Source: Lysinibacillus_B sp031181585
GTDB taxonomy: Bacteria; Bacillota; Bacilli; Bacillales_A; Planococcaceae
Length of the DNA stretch: 64,000 bases
Direction: 5' to 3'
Assembly: GCF_047301505.1 (NCBI RefSeq)
Contig: NZ_CP154840.1
Coordinates: 2,728,001 to 2,792,000, forward strand
Shown here: piece after piece, positions 25,588-33,799 of the stretch
How positions within the stretch are numbered: position 1 is the stretch's first letter
Layout of the letters: every line of letters begins with the position of its first letter
The notes under the pieces: generated by a model
Seen by the model: only the letters and a program-made list of their open reading frames with translations
What the model was told of the DNA's origin: nothing
Databases searched by the model: none
Position numbers and translations under genes: made by a program

Positions 25588-26418
25588 CTACTTTTTAAAA
25601 TTCCAGTCATCATTTGCATATTTTTCTTTTTCCAATTGTTCTATATATGCTAATTGCTCCTCTGTTAATTCATAAGGAATCAATTCAATATCCAAAGCAT
25701 GCTGAAAACCGTTTTTAAACGCTTGTATACATTGTTCAATAGTAAACGGCTTATCTACCAACCTGTTCATAGCAACAGCCTTCTCAGGAAGCTTTAAACG
25801 CATTTTCTCACGCGCTTCCTCGTTCGCAAATTTAAACAAAGATAATAGCTTCTCTTCCTCTAGATCAAGCAAAATTGCTCCATGCTGTAAAATGACACCT
25901 TTTTGACGCGTTTGGGCACTACCCGCTACTTTTCTGCCTTCTACAACAAGCTCATACCAGCTTGGTGCATCAAAACAAACAGCACTTTTTGGTTTTTTTA
26001 GATCCTGCTGCTTTTCTTCCGTATCAGGCACGCTGAAATAAGCATCCAGCCCAAGATTGCGGAATCCAAGCAATAGCCCTTCACTTAATACTCGGTATGC
26101 TTCTGTTACCGTTTTTGGCATGTTAGGATAATCCTCTTCGACAATGATGGAATATGTCAATTCATGCTCATGCAATACCGCTCGCCCTCCTGTAGGTCTT
26201 CTGACAAAACCTAACCCCTGACGGCGCACTTCTTCAAAGTTAATATCTTTATGTACTTGCTGGAAGTAGCCAATCGACAATGTTGCCGGGTTCCATTCAT
26301 AAAAACGAATAACCGGAGGGATGAGTTTCTCGCTATGCCAATTGAGCAATGCCTCATCCATTGCCATATTATATGATGGGCTGCAAGGCCCAGAGTTAAT
26401 AAAATACCATTGTTTCAT
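25588..26418 (-). CDS. lipM: Octanoyl-[acyl carrier protein]:protein N-octanoyltransferase LipM
   Basis: 276 residues. LipM moves octanoate from ACP to GcvH, the first step of lipoate assembly. The catalytic loop is seen as SAVCFDAPSWYELVVEGRKVAGSAQ (interrupted here by the nucleophilic Cys and the Lys of GRKVAGSAQ). RRPTGGRAVLHEHELTYS is the lipoyl-binding signature. The ATG at 26418 has GGAGG 6 bases upstream; earlier in-frame codons are unsupported. It is divergent from yqhL and lies near the gcv operon, whose H protein is a lipoyl carrier, as in B. subtilis. Confidence 0.93.
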   Translation of the reverse strand: MKQWYFINSGPCSPSYNMAMDEALLNWHSEKLIPPVIRFYEWNPATLSIGYFQQVHKDINFEEVRRQGLGFVRRPTGGRAVLHEHELTYSIIVEEDYPNMPKTVTEAYRVLSEGLLLGFRNLGLDAYFSVPDTEEKQQDLKKPKSAVCFDAPSWYELVVEGRKVAGSAQTRQKGVILQHGAILLDLEEEKLLSLFKFANEEAREKMRLKLPEKAVAMNRLVDKPFTIEQCIQAFKNGFQHALDIELIPYELTEEQLAYIEQLEKEKYANDDWNFKK

Positions 26419-26451
26419 TACATGCCTCCATAAAGTATTTGGTTTACTTAC

Positions 26452-26480
26452 TCGACGAACGTCCTGTTCTCTTTTATAAT
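26452..26480 (+). promoter_or_regulatory. Sigma-A type promoter of yqhL
   Basis: TCGACG (26452-26457) and a perfect TATAAT (26475-26480) with a 17-base spacer, 32 bases before the GTG start. Confidence 0.72.
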
Positions 26481-26512
26481 ATACCTGATAGATAGAAAGG
26501 GGAAATAATAAC

Positions 26513-26896
26513 GTGCAAGTATTAATTACCATCGCCATCATCCTAGGAGTCATAATTGCCTATGTGTTGATCAATTCATTCCGTTTAAAAAAGGCTGTGA
26601 CAAATTTGACACAGGAAGAATTCATACAAGGCTACCGTAAAGCACAATTGATCGACCTTCGGGAACCAAAAGAATTTGAAGCTGGTCATATCCTGGGGGC
26701 GCGCAATATCCCAATGACGCAGATGAATCAGCGACATAAAGAAATCCGACCAGATTTACCAGTGTACCTATACTGTCAAAATACAGGTCGCAGTGCACGT
26801 GCTGCTTTAATGCTGAAGAAAAAAGGCTATAATCAAATTTACCAATTACAAGGCGGTTTTAAAACTTGGACAGGTAAAGTCAAATCAAAAGCATAG
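26513..26896 (+). CDS. yqhL: Membrane-anchored rhodanese-like protein YqhL
   Basis: 127 residues. An N-terminal membrane helix (about 4-22) is followed by one rhodanese domain. The active-site loop is YCQNTGRSARAA with the sulfur-carrying Cys near residue 89, and LIDLREPKEFEAGHI is the typical first rhodanese motif. Start codon is GTG with AAAGGGG 10 bases upstream. The sulfur acceptor is unknown. Divergent from lipM and convergent with the gcv operon, the same order as in B. subtilis. Confidence 0.92.
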   Translation: MQVLITIAIILGVIIAYVLINSFRLKKAVTNLTQEEFIQGYRKAQLIDLREPKEFEAGHILGARNIPMTQMNQRHKEIRPDLPVYLYCQNTGRSARAALMLKKKGYNQIYQLQGGFKTWTGKVKSKA

Positions 26897-26905
26897 CGTA
26901 TGTAG

Positions 26906-26929
26906 AGCTCCCTTTAGGGGGGCTTTTTT
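26906..26929 (+). terminator. Terminator of yqhL
   Basis: AGCTCCC / GGGGGCT-type stem with loop TTTA, followed by TTTTTT; 10 bases after the yqhL stop. The next 200 bases to 27134 hold no gene or clear motif. Confidence 0.85.
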
Positions 26930-27134
26930 CTATAGTTTTTACTTTTCCCGGCTCAGAATACTGATTGCAAAATTGTCGAAAGTTGACCCCTTACTGTTTA
27001 AAAATTTGGTGTCGAGGTTTCTTTCATTATAGCAAACAGTGCTGTTTTATCGATTCAGCGCCAGAGTTTCTTCCTATATAATAAAAAAGCTGTATGAGGT
27101 CAAACATCTAGCAAATGTATTTTAGAATAGAAAA

Positions 27135-27183
27135 AATTTTTTTAAAAAGTAAAACGCACAGAGTCCGTCTGTGCGTTTTACTT
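27135..27183 (-). terminator. Terminator of the gcvT-gcvPA-gcvPB operon
   Basis: Perfect 16-bp stem AAGTAAAACGCACAGA / TCTGTGCGTTTTACTT with a 5-base loop; on the minus strand it runs into TTTTTAAAAAAATTTTTT. Among the strongest hairpins in the window. Confidence 0.93.
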
Positions 27184-27221
27184 ATTTAGGACTTACTATT
27201 CATTTTTCTAAAACGCATTTT

Positions 27222-28688
27222 TTAAGCCTGTTTTGTATAACGCAGCACCGGTGTACGTGCAGCACGTGTCTCATCTAAGCGGGATATAACCGTTGTATGA
27301 GGTGCTTCCTGTACGATTTCAGGTGTTGCTTCCGCTTCCTTGGCAATTTGAATCATAGCGTCACAAAATGCATCCAGTGTCTCTTTTGACTCCGTTTCTG
27401 TCGGCTCAATCATAATTCCTTCCTCTACATTTAATGGGAAGTATACAGTTGGTGGATGGTAGCCAAAGTCTAACAGGCGTTTCGCGATATCAAGTGTACG
27501 CACACCAAGCTTCTTTTGACGGCGGCCAGACAGTACAAATTCATGCTTGCAATGACGGTTATATGGCAAGTCGAAATACTCTTCCAGGCGGCGCATCATA
27601 TAGTTTGCGTTTAATACTGCATATTCCGTAACCGCTTTTAACCCATCCGGCCCCATTGTACGAATATACGTATAAGCACGTACATTGATACCAAAGTTAC
27701 CGTAATAAGGTTTTACACGCCCAATGGATTGTGGACGGTTATAGTCGAAGTGGTATTTTCCTTCTTCAGTTTTGACAAGCACAGGCTTAGGCAGATATGG
27801 GATTAAATCTGCTTTCACGCCTACAGGTCCTGAACCCGGACCGCCCCCTCCATGTGGACCTGTGAACGTTTTATGAAGATTCAAATGGACACAGTCAAAG
27901 CCCATATCTCCTGGGCGGGCTTTCGACATTACAGCATTCAAGTTGGCTCCATCATAATAAACTTTACCACCGACACTATGGATGATTTCAGCCATTTCCA
28001 GAATGTTTTCCTCAAATAGACCTAATGTATTTGGGTTAGTCAGCATCAATGCTGCTGTATCCTCTCCGACAACTCGGCGAAGATCCTCTAAGTCTACAAG
28101 GCCGTCTTCATTAGACTTTACAGTAATTGTTTCAAAGCCCGCTACAGTAGCAGAGGCAGGATTAGTACCGTGGGCAGAGTCAGGTACGATCACTTTGTTA
28201 CGATGTCCTTCCCCATTCGCTTCGTGGAAGGCACGAATCATCATCAGCGCTGTCCATTCCCCATGAGCACCTGCCGCTGGTTGAAGTGTTACTTCATCCA
28301 TTCCTGTAATTTCTACAAGCGATTGCTGCAGATCATATAAAAGCTCCATAGCTCCTTGAACCGTTTCCTCGTCCTGTAGAGGATGAATATTCGCAAACCC
28401 ATTATAGCGTGCCACGTTTTCGTTGATTTTCGGATTATACTTCATCGTACAAGACCCAAGCGGATAGAATCCAGAATCTACCCCATGATTGCGTCTTGAT
28501 AGGGCTGTGTAATGGCGCATGATATCAAGCTCGGATACCTCTGGCAGCTCTGCAGCCTCCTCACGGATATAACCGGCAGGCAAAAGCTCTTCCAAATCGA
28601 CTTCCGGTACATCTAATGGCTCAAGATTATAACCGACGCGTCCTTCTTTTGTTAATTCAAAAATTAATGGTTGGTTTTCGTGACTCAT
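27222..28688 (-). CDS. gcvPB: Glycine dehydrogenase (decarboxylating) subunit 2
   Basis: 488 residues, the PLP-carrying half of the two-subunit P protein. It decarboxylates glycine and passes the aminomethyl group to lipoylated GcvH. The PLP lysine lies in HLNLHKTFTGPHGGGGPGSGP near residue 270. Other family stretches are GFYPLGSCTMKYNPK near 75 and PAAGAHGEWTALMMIRA. It overlaps gcvPA by 4 bases. GcvH is not in the window, as expected for Bacillales. Confidence 0.97.
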   Translation of the reverse strand: MSHENQPLIFELTKEGRVGYNLEPLDVPEVDLEELLPAGYIREEAAELPEVSELDIMRHYTALSRRNHGVDSGFYPLGSCTMKYNPKINENVARYNGFANIHPLQDEETVQGAMELLYDLQQSLVEITGMDEVTLQPAAGAHGEWTALMMIRAFHEANGEGHRNKVIVPDSAHGTNPASATVAGFETITVKSNEDGLVDLEDLRRVVGEDTAALMLTNPNTLGLFEENILEMAEIIHSVGGKVYYDGANLNAVMSKARPGDMGFDCVHLNLHKTFTGPHGGGGPGSGPVGVKADLIPYLPKPVLVKTEEGKYHFDYNRPQSIGRVKPYYGNFGINVRAYTYIRTMGPDGLKAVTEYAVLNANYMMRRLEEYFDLPYNRHCKHEFVLSGRRQKKLGVRTLDIAKRLLDFGYHPPTVYFPLNVEEGIMIEPTETESKETLDAFCDAMIQIAKEAEATPEIVQEAPHTTVISRLDETRAARTPVLRYTKQA

Positions 28689-30028
28689 TGTAATGCCCCC
28701 ATTTCTGCTACTAACGCATCGATTTCTTCTTTCGTGCGCAGCTCAGTTACAGCAATTAATGCGTGGTTAGCCATTTCTGGATCCACACGTCCTAAATCGA
28801 ATCCACCGATAATGCCTTTTTCCAGCAAGCCTTTGTTGATTTCAGTTACTGATTTATTTGTTTTTACAACAATTTCGTTAAAATGAGCGCCTTGGAATGC
28901 GACTGGGAATCCAGCAGCTTCGAACGCATTTTTTGCATAGCGAGTTTTCATAATATTCTGTTTCGCCATTTCCCGCATGCCCTCTTTACCTAGTGCAGTC
29001 ATAGCCACTGAAGCCGCAAGTGCAAGCAAAGCTTGGTTAGAGCAGATATTAGAAGTTGCCTTGTCGCGGCGAATATGTTGTTCACGAGCCTGCAACGTCA
29101 ATACATATCCACGGCGCCCTTCCTGATCGACTGTTTCACCCACAAGACGTCCAGGCACTTTACGCATCAATTTTGTCGTTACGGCAAAGAAGCCACAGTG
29201 TGGACCACCGAAGTTTTCGGCAATACCAAACGGCTGTGCATCACCTGCAACAATATCTGCACCTAATTTACCAGGGGGTGTTAACACGCCAAGTGCTAAT
29301 GGGTTAGCTGATACAATAAACAATCCTTTTTGGTCGTGTGTAATTTCACCAATCATTTTTAAATCTTCAATTTGACCGTAGAAATTTGGATACTGAACGA
29401 TTACCGCGGCTGTTTGATCATCTATCAAACCTTTTAACGCTTCCATATCTGTTACACCGTCTTTTGTCGGTACCGTTACAACTTCAATTGACTGGCCGTA
29501 TGCGTATGTCGTGACGACGTCCTTATACTCCGGATGTACCGTTCCCGATACAAGCAGCTTTTTGCGCTTTGTATGGCCAGCAGCAAGCATGCCTGCTTCT
29601 GCAAGCGCAGTCCCGCCATCATACATCGACGAATTGGCTAGATCCATTCCTGTCAGTTCGGCAATCATCGTTTGGAACTCGAAAATGGCCTGTAGTTCAC
29701 CTTGTGATATTTCAGGTTGATACGGTGTATAAGCTGTGTAAAACTCTGAACGAGAGATAACATGGTCAACGATTACCGGCTTATAATGGTTGTAAACCCC
29801 GGCTCCGAGGAAGGATACATTATTTATCGTATCAGCATTTTTTGCAGCAAGTGCTGTAAGCTCTTTTGCCAAAGCCGCTTCAGATTTTGCCTCTTTAATA
29901 TTGTACAGCCCTTGGAAACGAACTTTCTCAGGAATATCAGAAAATAGTTCATCAATAGAAGAAACGCCAATCGTCTCCAGCATTTCTTTTTGATCTTGTT
30001 CCGTCATTGGTAAATAACGATGTTTCAT
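28685..30028 (-). CDS. gcvPA: Glycine dehydrogenase (decarboxylating) subunit 1
   Basis: 447 residues, the partner half of the split P protein. It starts MKHRYLPMTEQDQKEMLETIG and contains FLGAGVYNHYKPVIVDH, FYTAYTPYQPEISQGELQ and NFGGPHCGFFAV, all typical of GcvPA; the PLP lysine is in GcvPB. 15 bases downstream of gcvT and overlapping gcvPB by 4 bases, so the three are one operon. Confidence 0.97.
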   Translation of the reverse strand: MKHRYLPMTEQDQKEMLETIGVSSIDELFSDIPEKVRFQGLYNIKEAKSEAALAKELTALAAKNADTINNVSFLGAGVYNHYKPVIVDHVISRSEFYTAYTPYQPEISQGELQAIFEFQTMIAELTGMDLANSSMYDGGTALAEAGMLAAGHTKRKKLLVSGTVHPEYKDVVTTYAYGQSIEVVTVPTKDGVTDMEALKGLIDDQTAAVIVQYPNFYGQIEDLKMIGEITHDQKGLFIVSANPLALGVLTPPGKLGADIVAGDAQPFGIAENFGGPHCGFFAVTTKLMRKVPGRLVGETVDQEGRRGYVLTLQAREQHIRRDKATSNICSNQALLALAASVAMTALGKEGMREMAKQNIMKTRYAKNAFEAAGFPVAFQGAHFNEIVVKTNKSVTEINKGLLEKGIIGGFDLGRVDPEMANHALIAVTELRTKEEIDALVAEMGALQ

Positions 30029-30043
30029 ATTTGCCCCTCTTTT

Positions 30044-31141
30044 CTAGTTTTTTACACGCTTATAAAATGGTGTTTCAACAACAATTGCAGAAATGAGCTT
30101 TCCACGGATTTCAATTTCCACTTCCGTTCCAATCTCAACTTTGGAAGCATCGACTAATGCTAAGCCGATATTACGTTTTGTCATCGGTGATTGCGTACCA
30201 GTAGTCACTTCACCAATCTCTTCGCCTTCCTTGAAAACTTTATAGCCGTGGCGCGGAATTCCTTTACCAGTCATTTCTACTCCTACGAGTTTGCGCTTTA
30301 AGCCTTCTTCTTTTTGAGCAGCCAGCGCATCACGACCAATAAAATCAGTAGTTAATTTTACGGCAAATCCAATACCTGCTTCTAATGGGGTGATATCTTT
30401 TGATAATTCCTGTCCATACAGCGGCAGGCAGGCTTCAAAGCGAAGAGTATCACGAGCGCCAAGCCCGGCAGGAACTACTCCTTTGTCTTTACCGGCTTCT
30501 AAAATTTCATCCCAAAGTTCGATAACAGCTGCGGGTTGCCCATAGATTTCAAATCCATCTTCACCCGTATAACCGCTGCGGGAAACTAGTACTTGATGTC
30601 CGGCAACTACTACATTATCTTTGAATTTAAAGTATTTGATATCGTTTAAGTTTTCTGACGTTAAAGTTTGTAAAATCTCTTCTGCTAAAGGGCCTTGCAG
30701 TGCGATTTGAGCATATTCATCTGATCTATTCGTAACGACAACATCTCCGCTTTTTTGAGAAAGCATCCATTCATAGTCCTTTTCGATGTTAGCGGCATTC
30801 ACACATAAAAGATATTGGTTTTCACCTAGACGATAAGCTAGTAGATCGTCAACAACTCCACCTGTTTCATAACACATCGCGTTATATTGCGCACTGCCAA
30901 CTTGGATTTTTGAAATGTCGTTTGATAATAGGTTTTGCAAATAGCTTAATGCATCCGGACCTTCCACAAAAATCTCTCCCATATGCGAAACATCAAAAAG
31001 CCCTGCACGGTTACGCACTGCATCATGTTCTTCTTTTATGGAAGAAAATTGCACTGGCAATTCCCAGCCCCCAAAATCAATCGTTTTTCCACCATATTTG
31101 CTATATGACTCAAATAATGGTGTGCGTTTTAATTCGCTCAT
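30044..31141 (-). CDS. gcvT: Aminomethyltransferase (glycine cleavage T protein)
   Basis: 365 residues. GcvT releases ammonia from the aminomethyl group on GcvH and moves the carbon to THF, giving methylene-THF that FolD (388-1263) can use. Motifs: LFDVSHMGEIFVEGPDA near residue 50 (folate-site Asp), SRSGYTGEDGFEIY near 190 and PAGLGARDTLRFEACLPLYG near 228. ATG 31141 follows GAGGAGGA by 5 bases. First gene of the gcv operon, controlled by the glycine riboswitch at 31243-31457. Confidence 0.97.
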   Translation of the reverse strand: MSELKRTPLFESYSKYGGKTIDFGGWELPVQFSSIKEEHDAVRNRAGLFDVSHMGEIFVEGPDALSYLQNLLSNDISKIQVGSAQYNAMCYETGGVVDDLLAYRLGENQYLLCVNAANIEKDYEWMLSQKSGDVVVTNRSDEYAQIALQGPLAEEILQTLTSENLNDIKYFKFKDNVVVAGHQVLVSRSGYTGEDGFEIYGQPAAVIELWDEILEAGKDKGVVPAGLGARDTLRFEACLPLYGQELSKDITPLEAGIGFAVKLTTDFIGRDALAAQKEEGLKRKLVGVEMTGKGIPRHGYKVFKEGEEIGEVTTGTQSPMTKRNIGLALVDASKVEIGTEVEIEIRGKLISAIVVETPFYKRVKN

Positions 31142-31242
31142 AAAAATCCTCCTCAAATTTAGATTGTTGCAAAAATTTATTAAGGCTTTCAGGTCATGCT
31201 ATCTCTCTTGCTGGAGAGGCAATAAAGACGATTTTCCCCATT

Positions 31243-31282
31243 AAAAAAAGACAGACGAATCCCTTGAGTGGAATTCCCTGTC
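31243..31282 (-). terminator. Riboswitch-controlled terminator (expression platform)
   Basis: GACAG/CTGTC outer stem plus GAATTCC/GGGATTC inner stem around ACTCAA, followed by TTTTTTT on the minus strand. Its 5' arm is the 3' end of glycine aptamer 2, so the two structures exclude each other. Confidence 0.88.
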
Positions 31283-31457
31283 CTTTCACCTGAAAGTTAC
31301 ACCTACTATTGACTCCAAGCCACATATATAGGCTTTCCCCTTTGGTGGCCGATAACGGCACTCTCCAGAGATGCGTCCTGTACGGGTCTTTTTGCCTGAG
31401 AGATTCATAGTTTCTCTACTTGCTCCTTCGGCGACGCAACTTTACGTTCTCTCCCCG
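31243..31457 (-). promoter_or_regulatory. Tandem glycine riboswitch upstream of gcvT
   Basis: On the minus strand two glycine aptamers lie in series. The first begins near 31457 with GGGGAGAG, includes GCCGAAGGAGCAA and CTCTCAGGCAAAAAGAC, and ends with CTCTGGAGAG. The second includes GCCACCAAAGGGGAAAGCC and CAGGTGAAAGGACAGGG. These are the conserved core pieces of the gcvT motif. A terminator (31243-31282) overlaps the end of aptamer 2, so glycine binding should switch the operon on, as known for B. subtilis. No confident promoter seen; TTTACA lies about 70 bases upstream with a poor -10. Confidence 0.95.
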
Positions 31458-31560
31458 TACACTCAACCGCTTCTTATTCAACATACCAGTCTATCCAGAT
31501 GTTCTTAGCCATATCCTAACATTGAACGGGATGTAAAGGCAAACATTTTTTAAAAATAGG

Positions 31561-31585
31561 AATAAAACGAACAATTCCGTTCATT
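31561..31585 (-). terminator. Probable terminator after aroK
   Basis: Minus-strand AATGAAC / GTTCGTT stem (7 bp with one G-U) with loop GGAATT, then TTATT. It is short and with a weak T-run, but lies 10 bases past the aroK stop. Confidence 0.55.
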
Positions 31586-31594
31586 TTAAAAAAA

Positions 31595-32107
31595 TTATTC
31601 GCCTTTTAATCTGTTCACCTGGAAGGCTATATACTCTACAATTTGTCTGATAGGCCTGTCTTCTGTTAAGACTTGGATGTGGCCGGCTTCTCTGTATAAT
31701 TTTCTTCTGGTTTGATATAGCTCGTGCAGCTCTTCTTTCGTTAAACGCTGCACTATGGGGCGGTTTTTATCGTTTCGAATCCGGACATAAATATCCTCAA
31801 ATACAGCATCGAGAAAAAATACGAGTCCAGTCCTCCGCATAATCCGACGGTTTTCCTCTTTCATTGCTACACCGCCGCCTGTTGCAATAATACACCCCTC
31901 ATTACGGAAGTTCTCCAGAAATTCGGTTTCAATCTCTCTGAAACGCTCTTCTCCATACTTTTCAAAAATCTCCGGGATTGTCATTCCCTGCTGTCTTACA
32001 ATTTCATGATCCATATCATAGTATGGCATCTTCAAAAAGTAGCTCAGTCTTCGTCCGATTGCGCTTTTTCCGCATCCCATAAATCCTACTAAATAAATTT
32101 TCCGCAT
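31595..32107 (-). CDS. aroK: Shikimate kinase
   Basis: 170 residues, normal length. It phosphorylates shikimate with ATP. The Walker A loop is FMGCGKSAIGRRL near residue 9, the shikimate-binding MDHEIVRQQG near 32, and GGGVAMKEENRR near 78. The LID region has NDKNRPIVQR near 113. It lies 31 bases downstream of comGG on the same strand, as in B. subtilis, and may be partly read from the comG promoter. Confidence 0.96.
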   Translation of the reverse strand: MRKIYLVGFMGCGKSAIGRRLSYFLKMPYYDMDHEIVRQQGMTIPEIFEKYGEERFREIETEFLENFRNEGCIIATGGGVAMKEENRRIMRRTGLVFFLDAVFEDIYVRIRNDKNRPIVQRLTKEELHELYQTRRKLYREAGHIQVLTEDRPIRQIVEYIAFQVNRLKGE

Positions 32108-32138
32108 GGCCTATCACCTTCTTTGTCGCTTAAAAAAA

Positions 32139-32330
32139 TTAGTTCTCACTGATTAATATCTGTAGTATATCAATCGTAGCACGAACATTCGACAATTCCA
32201 ATGAATTATAAATTTTTATTTCCACCTGGAAAGTAAAAGCATAGGTTAAACAGGCACCTGTTACTAAAAACAGTAAAACAATAGATAACGGAAAGAGAGC
32301 GCCTTTCTCATTCCGAATGCTGTTCCACAA
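32139..32330 (-). CDS. comGG: Short ComGG-like pseudopilin
   Basis: 63 residues against about 124 in B. subtilis. The N-terminal NEKGALFPLSIVLLFLV is a prepilin-type leader and helix, without the usual Glu at +5, as is common for ComGG. After the membrane helix only about 30 residues remain. It overlaps comGF by 23 bases. Assigned by position as the last comG gene; the short C-terminal part could be real or reflect erosion. Confidence 0.72.
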   Translation of the reverse strand: MWNSIRNEKGALFPLSIVLLFLVTGACLTYAFTFQVEIKIYNSLELSNVRATIDILQILISEN

Positions 32331-32751
32331 TAAAGATCCTCTCCCTTTCCTTTCCGTCCTCTAATTTGACTTTCAACAGCAGTCTATTATCGTTCATTTC
32401 AAAGTTTGCACTTTTTACACCTGTCAGTAATGTCTCATTCCCATTGTTTTCTCGTTTCCATAAAACCTTATTAAGAAACTGAATGTTATATACTTTATCA
32501 GGAGTTCTGACAGTAATACTTAATCCATCCTGCGAAACGGTAATCTCGCTCTTCCCATACGGTAAGGATTGATTGATATCATTTACACATATCTCCCAAT
32601 CAGTCTCCAGTCTCTTTTTCTTTATATCATTCATTTCCTGATATTCTATGAATATAAAAAAGAGAAGTTGGCCAAACACTACTAATAGTACAAGTTGTAA
32701 CAAGGCCTCTACAAATGTGAATCCATCCTCTTGCCTTCTATATCGACGCAC
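32308..32751 (-). CDS. comGF: Competence minor pseudopilin ComGF
   Basis: 147 residues from a GTG at 32751 (MRRYRRQEDGFTFVEALLQ), which places the prepilin cleavage motif near the start; AAAGGG lies 12 bases upstream. An in-frame ATG at 32790 would add 13 residues. The prepilin Gly-Phe and Glu at +5 are intact (DGFTFVEALLQL). The C-terminal part (VYNIQFLNKVLWKRENN, then a lysine-rich strand) matches the ComGF globular domain. Overlaps comGE by about 43 bases and comGG by 23. Confidence 0.83.
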   Translation of the reverse strand: MRRYRRQEDGFTFVEALLQLVLLVVFGQLLFFIFIEYQEMNDIKKKRLETDWEICVNDINQSLPYGKSEITVSQDGLSITVRTPDKVYNIQFLNKVLWKRENNGNETLLTGVKSANFEMNDNRLLLKVKLEDGKERERIFIVEQHSE

Positions 32752-33035
32752 ATTTTCTGCGGTCCCTTTAAATCGTTGTAAAAGACACATATTTCTCCAT
32801 TACCGTATTGCCAATTATAATTAACATGTTCAATTGTAATCTTCCCCTCTGCAGATCCACTATATGCTGACTCCTTAATTCCATTAAATGCAGCTTCACT
32901 AGCATAATAAGCCAGTTTCTCATTATAGAGTTTTTCTTGAAGATTGTTGGCAGCCGGCAGTAATGTAATGGTTAATAGCGATAAAATCACAATACTCAAA
33001 ACGGTTTCCAACAATGTGATTCCTTGTTCACTCAA
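32709..33035 (-). CDS. comGE: Competence minor pseudopilin ComGE
   Basis: 108 residues. Prepilin motif QGITLLETVLSIVILSLL at the N-terminus (Glu at +5). The rest is a short globular domain. Assigned by order (after comGD, 8-base overlap) and by the pilin-type start; overall similarity is weak, as is usual for this gene. Confidence 0.85.
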   Translation of the reverse strand: MSEQGITLLETVLSIVILSLLTITLLPAANNLQEKLYNEKLAYYASEAAFNGIKESAYSGSAEGKITIEHVNYNWQYGNGEICVFYNDLKGPQKMCVDIEGKRMDSHL

Positions 33036-33459
33036 TCAGCCGCAACCTTCCCTTCGACATATTAATCGAATATACAATTTTCCTTTCCGGTGTCTGGAAT
33101 TCAACCTTCCCCAGCTCTCTGACATTTCCTAGTGGTGTAAACGTGATATACGTCTTATTGGTATAAATGGTAATACTCATACCATTTGGAATTTCCCATG
33201 TAAGATCGTAATTAAAAAAGGACTTGCTCGTTTTCACATATTTTTTGTCGATTATATATACATTTACAGTAGTCTGTTCCTGTATTGCTGCCATTTGCGC
33301 TTGGTGTAATGTTAACCTAAACTTTTCAATAGCTTGTTCATACTGCGCTTCTTTCCATTGGCTATAGGAAAAAGACATGACAACACCGATAATTGTCATC
33401 ATTATTAACAATACAAGCAATGTCTCGAGTAAAGTGAACCCTCCTGTGCTATGTTTCAC
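33028..33459 (-). CDS. comGD: Competence pseudopilin ComGD
   Basis: 143 residues. Prepilin motif GGFTLLETLLVLLIMMTI at residues 6-23, then a GspH-like globular domain with ITFTPLGNVRELGKVEF. Overlaps comGC by 4 bases and comGE by 8 bases. In competent Bacillales it helps to build the DNA-uptake pseudopilus. Confidence 0.92.
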   Translation of the reverse strand: MKHSTGGFTLLETLLVLLIMMTIIGVVMSFSYSQWKEAQYEQAIEKFRLTLHQAQMAAIQEQTTVNVYIIDKKYVKTSKSFFNYDLTWEIPNGMSITIYTNKTYITFTPLGNVRELGKVEFQTPERKIVYSINMSKGRLRLIE

Positions 33460-33788
33460 GATGAGCCATCACCGTCTCCTGCCCTTGTTCCCTCCACAGA
33501 CGCTTTTCCATCTTGGTCAATCTTGATTTTCTCGCCGCTGGGGCATTTCGCCTCGTCCGTAGAAATGTAGCCCTCCTCAATCAACTGAGCGACTGTCGGG
33601 TATTCCATTTTATCTACACGATAAGCTTCGACCTGTCCTTGTACCATGCTTACATATGCACTGCACCCTTTCTCATCAATTGTAGAAAAATGCTTTGTTA
33701 CATTTGGTATCGTAACTAAGATAAGCACTGATATGATCAATAAGACAATTAACATTTCAATTAAAGTAAAACCCTTTTCATTTAACAT
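33456..33788 (-). CDS. comGC: Major competence pseudopilin ComGC
   Basis: 110 residues, the family's usual length. Prepilin motif NEKGFTLIEMLIVLLIIS; the processed form would start at Phe. Two cysteines (GCSAYV near residue 42, AKCPSG near 81) are positioned as the ComGC disulfide pair. 11 bases downstream of comGB. Confidence 0.95.
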   Translation of the reverse strand: MLNEKGFTLIEMLIVLLIISVLILVTIPNVTKHFSTIDEKGCSAYVSMVQGQVEAYRVDKMEYPTVAQLIEEGYISTDEAKCPSGEKIKIDQDGKASVEGTRAGDGDGSS

Positions 33789-33799
33789 TCTTTCCCCTC

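Noticed and set aside
25532..25600. Nested repeats AGGAACGTTT / AAACGTT...GTTCCT after lipM
   Set aside because: Long AT-rich loop and no T-run; too weak to call a terminator.
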